DNA of 64,000 bases from an uncultured Actinomycetes bacterium (GCA_903884065.1 CAISDL010000059.1:1-64000); one strand, 5' to 3'; counted from the first letter of the stretch, positions 1-9,454 are shown. A program made the numbers and translations. Notes: generated from the letters alone by a model not told the origin.

Positions 1-1739
1 AGACGGGTTGCCGCGCCGGCACCGCCCTGGCCGCCGTTGCCGACGAACCAGCCGCCGTTGCCGGCGAGACCGGCCGCCCCGCCCGCAGTGCCGCCGGCAC
101 CGCCTGCGCCACCATCGCCTCCGTTGGCCCAGAACCCGATCCCGTCGGCGCCATTGCCGCCTTTGCCGCCCTTGCCCGTCGCGTCGCCGGAGGCACCACC
201 GCCCCCGCCACTTCCACCGTCGCCGATGACGTAGGCGCCCCGGCCGCCGCGACCGCCATCAGCACCGTCCCCGGACCCATTGCACACGGAGCCCTGGTAG
301 TTACTGCAACCATTGCCGCCGGCGCCACCCTTGCCGCCGTTGCCCAGGATGGCGCCCGAGACGCCGCCGATGCCGCCGGCGCCGCCGACGGTTCCCGTCG
401 GGCCGTACGCGGCGCCGCCGTCGCCGCCCGCACCACCATTGCCGACGAAGAAGCCGCTGGATCCGCCCGCACCACCGGTGCCGCCGTTACGGCCGTCGCC
501 GCCGGTGCCGCCGTTGCCACCCCAGGTCCCGGATAAGAAGCCCCCGTCGCCGCCGGCGCCGGCGTCGCCGCCGTCACCGCCGTTGCCATTGATCTCGCCG
601 CGGCCGCCGGCGCCGCCGTCGCCACCTCGGCCGGCGATGGCGAACACACCGCTGTTGCCACCCTTGCCGCCGGTCCCGCCCTTGAATCCGCCGTAACCGC
701 TTCCGCCGCCCGCACCACCGGTACCACCGTGGCCGAAGATGCCGCCGCCGGTCCCGCCGTCGCCGCCGGTACCGCCGACAGCGCCCTTCCCAACCACCGC
801 CGTAGCGCCCGCACCGCCGATACCGCCGTCGCCCGAGAGCCAGCCGGCGTTGCCGCCCTTGCCGCCAGCGCCTCCGTTGACGGCTTCCACGCCGTTTCCG
901 CCGGCTCCGCCGTTGCCGAACAGACCGTTCACTTTCCCGCCGGTGCCGCCCGCGAAGCCGTTGCCGCCGTCGCCCCAGAAGAGTCCGGCCGTGCCGCCGT
1001 TGCACGGACCGCTGGTGCACGCGCCCTCGTACGCGGTGTAGCTGTAGCCGAAGCCGCCCAGGACGCCGGCGTTCGGGTGGTCGGCGGTGCCGTCTCCGAA
1101 CAGCCAGAACTGGCCGACCGCCACTGCGGCGGTCTTGGGCGGGGTGAACAACGTCGGGGTCGCCGTGCTATTTGCCGCCACAGGTGCGGAGACACCAGGT
1201 GCCGCGGCCGCGGCCGGCGTGGTTGCCGCAGCACCGGGCGCGCCGATGCGGCGGCTTCCGATTTCACCGCGGGTGGCGGCTGCTGCGGTCCACTCGATCG
1301 GCGCGGACGCCGGCGGGGAGTCGTTGGATCCGGCGGCATCCGAGGCCGGAGCCGCAGCGGTGACGACCGGAGCGATGGCGGCGAGCTCCGCGTCGCTCGG
1401 AACATCGGCCGGTGCGGCAGCCGCCGCGCGCGGGGCGCGGTTCGGACCGGCCGACGCAGCCCGCGCAGCAGGGCCGTCGGAGTCTGACGACGTCGCCGTC
1501 GACGCACGGGAGTGGCCTCTCGTCGCCGGTGAGGGGCGCGACGGACCGGCGTCCGAGGAGGCGCTCGACCCCGCCGACCCACTCGTGTCGGCAAAGGCCA
1601 CCGGCATCGAGGCGATACCCGCCCCCACTCCGAGCGCGAAAGCCAGCGCACCGACCCGCCCGACGTACCGGGCATAGCCGCAAGACGCGGGCTTTCCGGT
1701 CGATGGGTTGGCGGTCCGGGTGGAGTCTGCAGAACCCAT
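1..1739 (-). CDS. PGRS-type Gly-rich secreted protein, 3' end outside window
   Basis: At least 579 codons read from ATG at 1739 to the window edge. Residues 1-50 look like a signal sequence: a basic start, then a hydrophobic stretch (GALAFALGVGAG) and a likely AFA-D cleavage site. Residues 50-210 are Ala/Ser/Pro-rich and look disordered. A short ordered segment (VGQFWLFGDGTADHPNAGV) follows, and from about residue 230 the protein is made of GGxGG repeats typical of PGRS domains. There is no PE domain, so this is a signal-peptide PGRS protein rather than a classical PE_PGRS. Surface or secreted location is inferred; the function is unknown. The many Pro-rich ORFs on the plus strand here are mirror images of the Gly-rich repeats. 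The C-terminus is missing. Confidence 0.8.
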   Translation of the reverse strand, partial: MGSADSTRTANPSTGKPASCGYARYVGRVGALAFALGVGAGIASMPVAFADTSGSAGSSASSDAGPSRPSPATRGHSRASTATSSDSDGPAARAASAGPNRAPRAAAAAPADVPSDAELAAIAPVVTAAAPASDAAGSNDSPPASAPIEWTAAAATRGEIGSRRIGAPGAAATTPAAAAAPGVSAPVAANSTATPTLFTPPKTAAVAVGQFWLFGDGTADHPNAGVLGGFGYSYTAYEGACTSGPCNGGTAGLFWGDGGNGFAGGTGGKVNGLFGNGGAGGNGVEAVNGGAGGKGGNAGWLSGDGGIGGAGATAVVGKGAVGGTGGDGGTGGGIFGHGGTGGAGGGSGYGGFKGGTGGKGGNSGVFAIAGRGGDGGAGGRGEINGNGGDGGDAGAGGDGGFLSGTWGGNGGTGGDGRNGGTGGAGGSSGFFVGNGGAGGDGGAAYGPTGTVGGAGGIGGVSGAILGNGGKGGAGGNGCSNYQGSVCNGSGDGADGGRGGRGAYVIGDGGSGGGGGASGDATGKGGKGGNGADGIGFWANGGDGGAGGAGGTAGGAAGLAGNGGWFVGNGGQGGAGAATR

Positions 1740-1942
1740 TGCGGAATCCCTCACACGTTCTTTGCAGGAGTCGTCTCTCCCGGCACTGCGGAGGATTATG
1801 CGCATGAAATGAGACCGATGTCACGCATTTGCGACGTTTCGGTAGAAAAATCCTCACGGATTCCTCAGCGTCGCGTGGCGGGTACGCGGCGGCTCGTTCA
1901 AGTCACGTCATCACTGGGTTCGGTGCGCTGGGGCACAAAACG

Positions 1943-1976
1943 GGCCGCCCGCTGGAACCGAATCCAGCGGGCGGCC
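1943..1976 (-). terminator. Rho-independent-like terminator of nrdF2
   Basis: A perfect 13-bp inverted repeat (GGCCGCCCGCTGG / CCAGCGGGCGGCC) with an 8-nt loop lies 22 bp past the nrdF2 stop. On the minus strand a T-rich stretch (CGTTTTGTG) follows. The rest of 1740-1997 holds nothing else I can support. Confidence 0.75.
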
Positions 1977-1997
1977 TGCAAGAAACTGATAGAACCC

Positions 1998-2999
<1,002 letters not shown>

Positions 3000-3033
3000 T
3001 CACGTCGGCGTGGATTTTCGCCCGACAAAGCAG

Positions 3034-3049
3034 ACACTACCCCTGGGGT
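3034..3049 (-). promoter_or_regulatory. NrdR-like box A, nrdF2 promoter
   Basis: The 16-mer ACACTACCCCTGGGGT matches the NrdR consensus ACACWANATATWGTGT at 10 of 15 defined positions. It starts exactly 32 bp from box B, three helical turns, as expected for paired NrdR sites. Confidence 0.6.
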
Positions 3050-3065
3050 GCGACAAGCAGACCCA

Positions 3066-3081
3066 ACACAACGGGTTGTGT
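3066..3081 (-). promoter_or_regulatory. NrdR-like box B, nrdF2 promoter
   Basis: ACACAACGGGTTGTGT is a strong palindrome that matches the NrdR consensus at 12 of 15 positions. It lies about 95 bp upstream of the nrdF2 start and could also touch the 3' end of the upstream TetR gene region. Confidence 0.65.
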
Positions 3082-3107
3082 TGTGCGTGTCGCGCTCGCT
3101 CGGGCCT

Positions 3108-3845
3108 TCAGCCCGCGATCGCGTCGCGCGGGGTGGCGCTGCGCAGCGGAAGATCCGGGTCGAGGTCGATGTCGAGCAGGTCGGCGATGCCCCCGATGGT
3201 GCCCAGCATGACGGTGGTCAGGTGCGCCACGAACTTTCCGGTGGGCATGCGGGGCGGGTTGTCCGGATCCGGTCCCAGCCACCAGTCGGTGGCCGTGGAG
3301 GCCGACCCGAAGCAGGCCGCCGCGGCGAGTTCGAGGCTGTCGGAATCCAGGTGCAGGTCGGCGAGTTCGTTGTTGAACATCTCCGCGATCGCCATGGTGA
3401 TCTCGCGGCCCTCGCTGAAACCGCGGGTGGTGGATTCGGCCGGCTCGGGGAAACGCCCCTGCAGGACGAAGCGCAGCACATTGGGATGTTGTTCGACGAG
3501 GGCGACGTACTCGGCCACGCAACGACGCACCACCTCGCGGGTGGGATCGGTCGCCAAGTCGATGGTGGGAAAAATGGCCGCGACGAGCATGTCCCGCAGT
3601 CGCTTGCCGATGGCCCCGAACAGGTCGGCTTTGTCGTTGAAGTGCCGGTAGATCTTGGGTTTGGCGGTGCCGGCCTCGGCGGCGATCTCACGCAGGCTCA
3701 CCTGGGGCCCGTCCCGGTCGATCGCGGCGAAGGCCGCGTCGACGATCTCTGCGCGCACCTTCTTGCGATGTTCGCGCCAGCGCTCGCTGCGAGCGTCGAC
3801 CTTGCCCGGGTTGGCACCCGGCAGAGGTACCGGGATCCTCCGCAC
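3108..3845 (-). CDS. TetR/AcrR family transcriptional regulator
   Basis: 245 residues from the GTG chosen at 3845; the reading frame is open to 3905. The N-terminal DNA-binding domain shows the TetR pattern: KKVRAEIVDAAFAAIDRDG, then helix-turn-helix SLREIAAEAGTAKPKIYRHF. The rest is a helical ligand-binding domain with a WWLGPDPDNPPRMP segment. It is divergent from the flavoprotein gene at 3966 across 120 bp, and its 3' end runs up to the nrdF2 promoter boxes. In M. tuberculosis a TetR gene also sits between nrdE and nrdF2 (recalled), so this gene probably belongs to the ancestral nrd locus. The ligand is unknown. Confidence 0.9.
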   Translation of the reverse strand: MRRIPVPLPGANPGKVDARSERWREHRKKVRAEIVDAAFAAIDRDGPQVSLREIAAEAGTAKPKIYRHFNDKADLFGAIGKRLRDMLVAAIFPTIDLATDPTREVVRRCVAEYVALVEQHPNVLRFVLQGRFPEPAESTTRGFSEGREITMAIAEMFNNELADLHLDSDSLELAAAACFGSASTATDWWLGPDPDNPPRMPTGKFVAHLTTVMLGTIGGIADLLDIDLDPDLPLRSATPRDAIAG

Positions 3846-3965
3846 CCACAGCACTCTACTGCCCGAAGCAGGCGGTACTGCCCGGTCGGCGGTGCAGCGC
3901 CGCACCGGCCCCGGCTAGCATCAAGGGCGACAATTGCGAGTCCACACGAGACGTGAGCCGAGGCT

Positions 3966-5147
3966 GTGACCGAACGATTTGACCTGGTGATCGCTGGCGG
4001 GGGCCCTTCTGGTTCGGCGGCCGCCTGGCAGGCCGTGCAGGCCGGCGCGAAGGTGGTGGTGCTGGACAAGGCGGTGTTCCCCCGCGACAAGCCGTGCGGC
4101 GACGGCCTGACCGCTCGCGCGGTCAGCTACCTGCAGCGGATGGGCCTGGCCGATGAGGTCGCCGGCTTCCACCGGGTCAACCGGGTGACGGTGTTCAGCC
4201 CGTCGCGCTGGGAGCTGTCCTTCCCCAAGCGCCCCGGCATGCCCGACCACGGCCACACGGTCAGCCGCACGCTGCTCGACACCATGCTGCTCGAACACGC
4301 AGAGAAGGCCGGTGCGGTGGTGCGACAGGGCGCCGAGGTCAGCGACCCGGTGTTCGACGAACGCGGCCGGGTCGTCGGGGTGACGCTCAAAGGCGGCGAG
4401 AAGGTCCTCGGTGACGCCGTCATTGCCGCCGACGGCGCCTACTCCCCCATCAAACGCGCGCTGAAAATGGATTCCGAATACAACGGCTACTCCGCGATCG
4501 CCATCCGGTCCGAGATGGATGCCGACGTCCCCGACTCCGACAGCCTCGACATCTATCTCAAGCTGGAGTTCCAGGGCGATCAGTTGCCCGGTTACGGCTG
4601 GGTCTTCCCGATGGGCGGCGGCCGGCTCAACATCGGCCTGGGCTACGTCAACAGCTACAAGGACTGGCAGTCGATCAATGCCACCCAGTTCCTCGGCGAC
4701 TTTCTGCGCACCCTGCCGCCGGAATGGAAGCTGCCCTCCATCGAGGAACTGAAGAAGAACAAGAGTGTGCGGGCCTGGCGGTTGCCCATGGGCTTCACCG
4801 CATGGCCGCCGTGGCGCCCGGGCGTGCTGTTCACCGGCGACTCGCTGGGCGCGGGCAAGCCGGCGTCCGGCGCGGGCATCTCCAAGGCACTGGAGTCGGG
4901 CCTGGCCGCCGGCGAGTGCGCGATCGCCGCGCTGGAGAACGGCGGACCGGACGACTTCACCAACTACGCGCAGCGGATGGAAGCCGCGTGGGGCACGGAG
5001 TACCGGCGCGGCCGCTACTTCCACAAGCTGGCGGGCAACCCCCGGGTCGCCCACGCGGGCATCAAGCTGATCGACAACGCCCGCTTCCGGGACGTGCTGC
5101 TACGCGGCATGTACAAGAAGGCCGAAGGGCCGCTGCACAATTTCTGA
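3966..5147 (+). CDS. Geranylgeranyl reductase family FAD oxidoreductase
   Basis: 393 residues from GTG. The N-terminal FAD dinucleotide fold is clear (FDLVIAGGGPSGSAAAWQA), followed by the CGDGLTARAV motif of the geranylgeranyl/menaquinone reductase (MenJ-like) branch, an internal DAVIAADGAYSPIKR motif and the flavin-binding GVLFTGDSLGAGKPASGAGI near residue 290. Members hydrogenate polyprenyl chains of quinones or lipids; the exact substrate cannot be read here. It is divergent from a TetR gene 120 bp away, which is a plausible regulator. It faces the LysR-type gene, leaving a 69-bp gap with no clear terminator. Confidence 0.85.
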   Translation: MTERFDLVIAGGGPSGSAAAWQAVQAGAKVVVLDKAVFPRDKPCGDGLTARAVSYLQRMGLADEVAGFHRVNRVTVFSPSRWELSFPKRPGMPDHGHTVSRTLLDTMLLEHAEKAGAVVRQGAEVSDPVFDERGRVVGVTLKGGEKVLGDAVIAADGAYSPIKRALKMDSEYNGYSAIAIRSEMDADVPDSDSLDIYLKLEFQGDQLPGYGWVFPMGGGRLNIGLGYVNSYKDWQSINATQFLGDFLRTLPPEWKLPSIEELKKNKSVRAWRLPMGFTAWPPWRPGVLFTGDSLGAGKPASGAGISKALESGLAAGECAIAALENGGPDDFTNYAQRMEAAWGTEYRRGRYFHKLAGNPRVAHAGIKLIDNARFRDVLLRGMYKKAEGPLHNF

Positions 5148-5216
5148 CGTCGAGGAACCGGTGGTGCTGCAACACCGCGACGACCGCGGCGGGGCGTCAT
5201 CGACGGCGGCGTGCGG

Positions 5217-5933
5217 TCATCCGGGTCGACCACGCCCGGCCCGGCCCGGCTTGCGGGCAACCTTGCCCGCGGCGGCGCGGGCGGCCTGCTTCGCGAGGGC
5301 CTTCTCCCGTGCGGTGCGCTTCGGCGCCGCCTGAGCCTGCCCGCGCGACGATCCCGGTGTGCGGCCCCGCACGATCCCGATGAACTCCTCGACCAGTGGC
5401 GACTGCGGTCTGTCCGGGAAGGCAAGCGCAACAGGGCAAGTCGGCGCGTCGGCGATCGGGCGATACGTGAGGTCCCTGCGGTGATGCAGCCGCGCCAGCG
5501 ATTGCGGCACGATGAGCGCCCCCAATCCGGCGGCGACGAGTTCCACTGCGGCCATGGTGGTTTCGGGCCGGTGTTCGATCGGGATGCCGGGAGCGTTCAC
5601 CCAGGCGACGACGTCATCGAGTGGCAGCACTATCGGCTCGCCATCGAGGTCGGCGGAGCTGACCTCATCGGCTGCACTGAGAAGGTGATCGGTCGGCACC
5701 ACAGCCACCGTCGCCTCCTCGTAGAGGGGGATGACGGCTAGAGCGGATGTGTCGGCCGGCAATCGGAGCAACGCCACATCGACGCCCCCGGCCCGCACCT
5801 CGCCGGCCGCCTCCGCCGCGGATATGGCGCGCAGGTTCAGCCGAACCTCGGGGTGGCGCTCCGCCCAGATCCGCGCCCACCTCGCGGGCGTCCCACCGGG
5901 GACATAGCCGAGGGTGATCGAGGACGGGGTCAC
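5217..5933 (-). CDS. LysR-type substrate-binding domain protein without HTH
   Basis: 238 residues. The whole protein matches a LysR effector domain (ITLGYVPGGTPARWARIWAE at the start, then GVDVALLRLP, VVPTDHLLS and AAGLGALIVPQS), but there is no N-terminal winged helix. The last 45 residues are a Lys/Arg/Ala-rich tail (TAREKALAKQAARAAAGKVA) that could bind nucleic acid. Start is GTG at 5933. It is divergent from the DUF5997 gene with only 41 bp between them, an arrangement I recall as common in actinobacteria. It may be a ligand sensor that works with its neighbour; this is inference. Confidence 0.8.
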   Translation of the reverse strand: MTPSSITLGYVPGGTPARWARIWAERHPEVRLNLRAISAAEAAGEVRAGGVDVALLRLPADTSALAVIPLYEEATVAVVPTDHLLSAADEVSSADLDGEPIVLPLDDVVAWVNAPGIPIEHRPETTMAAVELVAAGLGALIVPQSLARLHHRRDLTYRPIADAPTCPVALAFPDRPQSPLVEEFIGIVRGRTPGSSRGQAQAAPKRTAREKALAKQAARAAAGKVARKPGRAGRGRPG

Positions 5934-5974
5934 CGGATCAGGCTACCGATGGGCCCCATCGATAAGCTCGGGCC

Positions 5975-6355
5975 ATGAGCAGGCCCAACGCACAGTCCAT
6001 GAAGGCCGCCACGGCGGCGAAGAAGCTGGACGTGTACCTGCCCGCAACCCCTGCCGAGTTCCGCGAGAACGCGATCACCCGCGACGAACTGGCCGCTCTG
6101 CAGGCGGACCCGCCGCAGTGGCTCCAGGACCTCCGCAAGAACGGGCCGCACCCGAAGAACCTTGTGGCAGCCAAGCTCGGCGTCTCGATCTCAGGCCTGG
6201 GCCGCGGCGGCATCACCGAGGCGCTCACCTCCGAGCAGATCGATGCACTGCTGGAGGAGAGCCCGGACTGGCTGATCGCCGAGCGCGCCACGTACCAGAA
6301 CATGCTGCAGGAGCAGCGACGCCTGAAGGCGCTACGCGCGGAGAAGCGTGACTAG
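5975..6355 (+). CDS. DUF5997 family protein
   Basis: 126 residues, beginning MSRPNAQSMKAATAAKKLDV, with LPATPAEFRENAITRDELAA and QWLQDLRKNGPHPKNLVAAK. Its C-terminal half includes a helix-turn-helix-like stretch (AAKLGVSISGLGRGGITEAL) and a basic end. It matches my recollection of the actinobacterial DUF5997 family. No enzymatic motif or membrane segment is seen. Divergent from the HTH-less LysR-type protein, so the two may supply sensor and DNA-binding halves of one regulator; this is a guess from context. Confidence 0.75.
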   Translation: MSRPNAQSMKAATAAKKLDVYLPATPAEFRENAITRDELAALQADPPQWLQDLRKNGPHPKNLVAAKLGVSISGLGRGGITEALTSEQIDALLEESPDWLIAERATYQNMLQEQRRLKALRAEKRD

Positions 6356-6433
6356 TCTCAAACCCTGCTGACCCAGCAGTAGATCCGCCGCGTGGCGCGG
6401 GAGACGTTTCACGGCCAGGAGGGTGCACCCGCA

Positions 6434-7477
6434 ATGACATCCATCTTCAGAACGGTTGCACGAACCCTTACCGCTGCCATGGTCTTCGGCCTGCTGCTGG
6501 TCGGACTGCAGGCGGGATCCGCAACCCGGGGTACCGCATCGGCCACCCCTACCCCCGCCCCGCAGTCCACTCCGGAACAGGTGACCGTGGGGGTCTATGT
6601 CCAGAACGTCCAGGCTGTCGCGCTCAGCACCAACAGCTTCTCCGCCGACTTCTATGTCTGGCTGCGATGGCGCAATCCCGACATCGACGCACCAGCCGGC
6701 ATCGAGGTCCAGAACGTGTTCGAGAACTGGGCGCTGACCAAGACCGAGGTCTACCCGGAACCGCGAAAGCAACCCGACGGCTCTCTGGTCTGGCTTGGGC
6801 GCTATCAGGGGAATTTCAATTCTCCGCTGTCGGTTGCGGACTATCCCTTCCAGAACCAGACCCTGCGCTTCGTGTTCGAGGAAGCCATCTTGAATGTCGA
6901 GCAGCTCGTCTACTCGCCGGACAAAGACCCGATCGTGGTCAATCCGGACATTACCCTCGCGGGCTACAACTTCGGGGAGCCCCGCATCTCATTCGACAGC
7001 CACACCTACCCGACGTCGTTCGGGGATGTCGAGTCCGGCCCCGAAGACCGCACCTACTCCCGGGTTGTCGTGGAGATACCGGTGGCGTCCCCGGTGACGT
7101 CGGGCATCTTCAAAACCATCCTGCCGTTGCTGATCGTGCTCATCGCCGCGGCACTCGGCGTGATCATTCCCGCGTCCTACGTCGACTCCAAGGTCAACGT
7201 GCCGATCACCGCCTTGATCGCTCTGGTCGCAATGCAATTCGGGGTGTCCTCAGCGCTGCCCGAGGTCGGCTATCTGCCGATGATCGACCTGATTTACCTA
7301 CTCGCCTACACCGCCGTGACCGCGATGCTGGGCAGCGCGGTCGTCGGCGCGTGGAGACTGAGGCACGAAGGCGAGGACGCCGCGATGAGACTCGAGCGCC
7401 GGTTCACGCTGGGGATCAGCGTGGCGTTCGTGGCGTGCTTCATCGCGGCCGTGCTGTTCTACGTACTGACCGCATAG
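6434..7477 (+). CDS. Prokaryotic pentameric ligand-gated ion channel homologue
   Basis: 347 residues from ATG at 6434, behind GGAGGG. A signal peptide (TLTAAMVFGLLLVGLQAG) is followed by an extracellular beta-sandwich of about 200 residues with the pLGIC pattern: FYVWLRWRNPD, VFENWALTKTEVYPE, GRYQGNFNSPLSVADYPFQ. There is no Cys-loop cysteine pair, as in GLIC/ELIC. Four membrane segments follow: around IFKTILPLLIVLIAAALGVI, VNVPITALIALVAMQFG (pore-lining M2), IDLIYLLAYTAVTAML and FTLGISVAFVACFIAAVLF. The M3-M4 loop is short, as in bacterial channels. Expected location is the inner membrane with the sensor domain outside; ligand and ion selectivity are unknown. It stands alone, so no partner is suggested. 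Confidence 0.85.
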   Translation: MTSIFRTVARTLTAAMVFGLLLVGLQAGSATRGTASATPTPAPQSTPEQVTVGVYVQNVQAVALSTNSFSADFYVWLRWRNPDIDAPAGIEVQNVFENWALTKTEVYPEPRKQPDGSLVWLGRYQGNFNSPLSVADYPFQNQTLRFVFEEAILNVEQLVYSPDKDPIVVNPDITLAGYNFGEPRISFDSHTYPTSFGDVESGPEDRTYSRVVVEIPVASPVTSGIFKTILPLLIVLIAAALGVIIPASYVDSKVNVPITALIALVAMQFGVSSALPEVGYLPMIDLIYLLAYTAVTAMLGSAVVGAWRLRHEGEDAAMRLERRFTLGISVAFVACFIAAVLFYVLTA

Positions 7478-7505
7478 CCGCGTCGCAGCCACGTGGGGGA
7501 CGCCC

Positions 7506-8300
7506 TCACAACCGCAGGCTGCGTTGGTAGCGGCGCATTCCGGCGATCCACCGGTCGTAGTCGGCGGCCTTCTGCCGGAACATGGTCAGCACCTCGGGAT
7601 GCGGCAGCACCAGGAACGTCCCGTCGGTGATCGCCCGGACCACGAGACCGGCCACATCGTCGGGGCTGATCACCGCACCGGCACCGGTGACGGCGGCACC
7701 GGCCACCTGAGTCTCCGGGTCCGGCGCATCGGACATGGCGCGCAGCAGTGGGGTATCGACACCCATCGGGCACACGCAGCTCACCCCGATTCCCTTGTCG
7801 CCGTAGGTGATGGCCAACCATTCAGCGAACCCGACGGCGGCGTGCTTGGTCACACTGTAGGGCGCCGCTCCGAGTTGGGTCAGCAGGCCGGCAGCCGAGG
7901 CGACGACGACGAAGTGCCCGCTACCGCGCTCGAGCCATTCCGGCACAACGGCTTTGGCCGCGCGGATGTGGGCTCGCACGTTGATGTCGATGATCTGATC
8001 CCAGGCGGCTTCGTCGTCGCCGAGGCCGGCCTGGCCGACGACGCCGGCATTGGCGACGTAGATGTCCACGGCGCCGAACGCCTGGCGGGCGGTGTCGAGC
8101 AGTGTCTCGATGCCGTCCTCGCTCGCGGCATCGGCGGCCACCGCGACCCCACCGATCATCGCAGCGGTCTCGGCAGCCGAGGCCGCGTCGATGTCGCCGG
8201 CCACCACCGAGGCGCCGGCCGATGCCAGCGCCGCCGCGATGGACCTGCCGATCCCCGAGCCCGCTCCGGTGACCACCGCCACCGATCCGTCGATCTTCAT
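7506..8300 (-). CDS. Short-chain dehydrogenase/reductase
   Basis: 264 residues with classical SDR marks: TGAGSGIGRSIAAAL cofactor motif, acidic VVAGDIDAAS after beta-2 (suggesting NAD preference), VANAG, and catalytic Ser-Tyr-Lys in VVASAAG...APYSVTKHA. The C-terminus ends with WIAGMRRYQRSLRL. Substrate is not readable. The gene is convergent with the ion-channel gene and lies 13 bp upstream of nothing co-directional except the VapBC pair further right on the same strand, which has its own start, so I see no firm operon. Confidence 0.88.
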   Translation of the reverse strand: MKIDGSVAVVTGAGSGIGRSIAAALASAGASVVAGDIDAASAAETAAMIGGVAVAADAASEDGIETLLDTARQAFGAVDIYVANAGVVGQAGLGDDEAAWDQIIDINVRAHIRAAKAVVPEWLERGSGHFVVVASAAGLLTQLGAAPYSVTKHAAVGFAEWLAITYGDKGIGVSCVCPMGVDTPLLRAMSDAPDPETQVAGAAVTGAGAVISPDDVAGLVVRAITDGTFLVLPHPEVLTMFRQKAADYDRWIAGMRRYQRSLRL

Positions 8301-8312
8301 AACGCTTTCAAC

Positions 8313-8720
8313 CTACTGGGCGAGTAGGCGATAAGAGATTCCCAACGATCTGTACGTGCGTTCGGCCCGGAGATCGAGCGACAACAGCTCGTGTCCGAAG
8401 CGGTCGGCGGTCAGCCCGACGAGGGCGTCGTAGGTGCCGCCTCCCAGCACGCCGACCGTCGCGGCAGCAGCCGGCAATGACTCATACAGTTCGGCATCCG
8501 GGGCGATAACTTTTCCGCCCCATTGGCGGGCGAGATACGCAGCCACTGTCGCAGCATCCATCCGGAACGGCTCAGGCATGCGCGTGAGCACGGCGTAGGT
8601 TTCCGTCACCACATGTGCCGGAACGACCGCGTCAGGTGTGACGGCGCGGCGGGCCGCCGCATGTGCCTCATGCCAGGGAGCAAAGGCGGCGATGACGACG
8701 CTCGTATCGAGCGCGGTCAC
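8313..8720 (-). CDS. vapC: PIN-domain toxin, VapC family
   Basis: 135 residues from GTG. PIN-domain acidic residues are in place: ALDTSVVIAAF at the N-terminus, VVTETYAVLTRM near residue 40, GTYDALVG and LLSLDLRA near residues 100-118. VapC toxins are Mg-dependent ribonucleases, often cutting tRNA or rRNA. The start overlaps the antitoxin stop as GTGA, so the two are translationally coupled and autoregulated in the usual type II manner. Confidence 0.88.
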   Translation of the reverse strand: MTALDTSVVIAAFAPWHEAHAAARRAVTPDAVVPAHVVTETYAVLTRMPEPFRMDAATVAAYLARQWGGKVIAPDAELYESLPAAAATVGVLGGGTYDALVGLTADRFGHELLSLDLRAERTYRSLGISYRLLAQ

Positions 8721-8962
8721 CGACGGGTGGCCTCCACCGCATCCCGGACCTGCTCGGCGGTGAGGACGGGAAGATCGGTGTCGGCGACCGCCACCAGGGC
8801 GCCGTCGTGATCGACGAGCCGCACAGGAGTCGTCGCCGGCGAAATCTCAAGGCGACCCTCGACCTCTCTCAACACGATCCGGCTGCCAGGACGCAATCCG
8901 AGACGCTCGCGGACCTCTTTGGGCACGACGACTCGACCCCCTGCATCAATGGTGGCCAGCAT
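8717..8962 (-). CDS. vapB: AbrB/MazE-fold antitoxin, VapB family
   Basis: 81 residues. The first 45 form a SpoVT-AbrB swapped-hairpin DNA-binding domain (TIDAGGRVVVPKEVRERLGL, RPGSRIVLREVEGRLEI). The C-terminal part (VLTAEQVRDAVEATRR) would wrap the toxin. It precedes vapC with a 4-bp overlap. Confidence 0.87.
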   Translation of the reverse strand: MLATIDAGGRVVVPKEVRERLGLRPGSRIVLREVEGRLEISPATTPVRLVDHDGALVAVADTDLPVLTAEQVRDAVEATRR

Positions 8963-9041
8963 GGTTTGACGATACCATTTTCGTCGTCACCGACGCCTGG
9001 GCCTCCTCGAAGAGCGGTGCACCCGCTGCCCCGAAGTCCAC

Positions 9042-9282
9042 CTATCGTTGCTGCTTCTCCAGTTCTAGGCGGCGGGCTTTCGTTTCCTCCCGCCTCTTGC
9101 TGCACCAGGCTCCTAGGGCAAGAGACGCCAGGGTGATCACCCACAGCGCTTCCAGACCCAGCCGGTCACGTCCCGCGCTGTGGACGGGTTCTCTGCCCCG
9201 AACTGCACAGCGAGCCAGGTCCCAGGAAGTAGGGCCACGCGAGAGCACAGAACGCGATTAACAGCAGAATGCCCTTGGCCAT
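9042..9282 (-). pseudogene. Small two-TM membrane protein gene with two single-base lesions
   Basis: Starting at ATG 9282, frame 1 gives MAKGILLLIAFCALAWPYFL and then runs out of sense. Reading continues sensibly in a second frame (TWLAVQFGAENPSTARDVTG) and then a third (EALWVITLASLALGAW, then SKRREETKARRLELEKQQR and stop at 9042). Adding one G at each of two GGG runs restores an 80-residue protein with an N-terminal and a second membrane helix and a basic cytoplasmic tail. This is either a pseudogene or two homopolymer sequencing errors. The stretch 9283-9454 holds only the promoter region of the PPOX gene and a small palindrome (ATAGCG-TTGGA-CGCTAT). Confidence 0.55.
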
Positions 9283-9454
9283 GTCTGCGCCGTCGTCATT
9301 TTTTGGCCCCCCATGTCGTTGGATGTTAACGCCCCCCCGACAAAAACACGGGCGTCGGCGCCGTCGCACGAACCCCCATAGCGTTGGACGCTATCCGCGT
9401 GAGCCACCGAACCGCCACGCACAGCGCCGATTTCACTCTTGTTAACCTCTCGTC

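Noticed and set aside
8..1041. Several Pro-rich ORFs on the plus strand
   Set aside because: They are the reverse reading of the GGxGG repeats of the minus-strand PGRS gene; no ribosome sites.
9283..9454. Pair of GTTGGA-containing motifs as possible operators
   Set aside because: Only loosely similar to each other and not found elsewhere near related genes.
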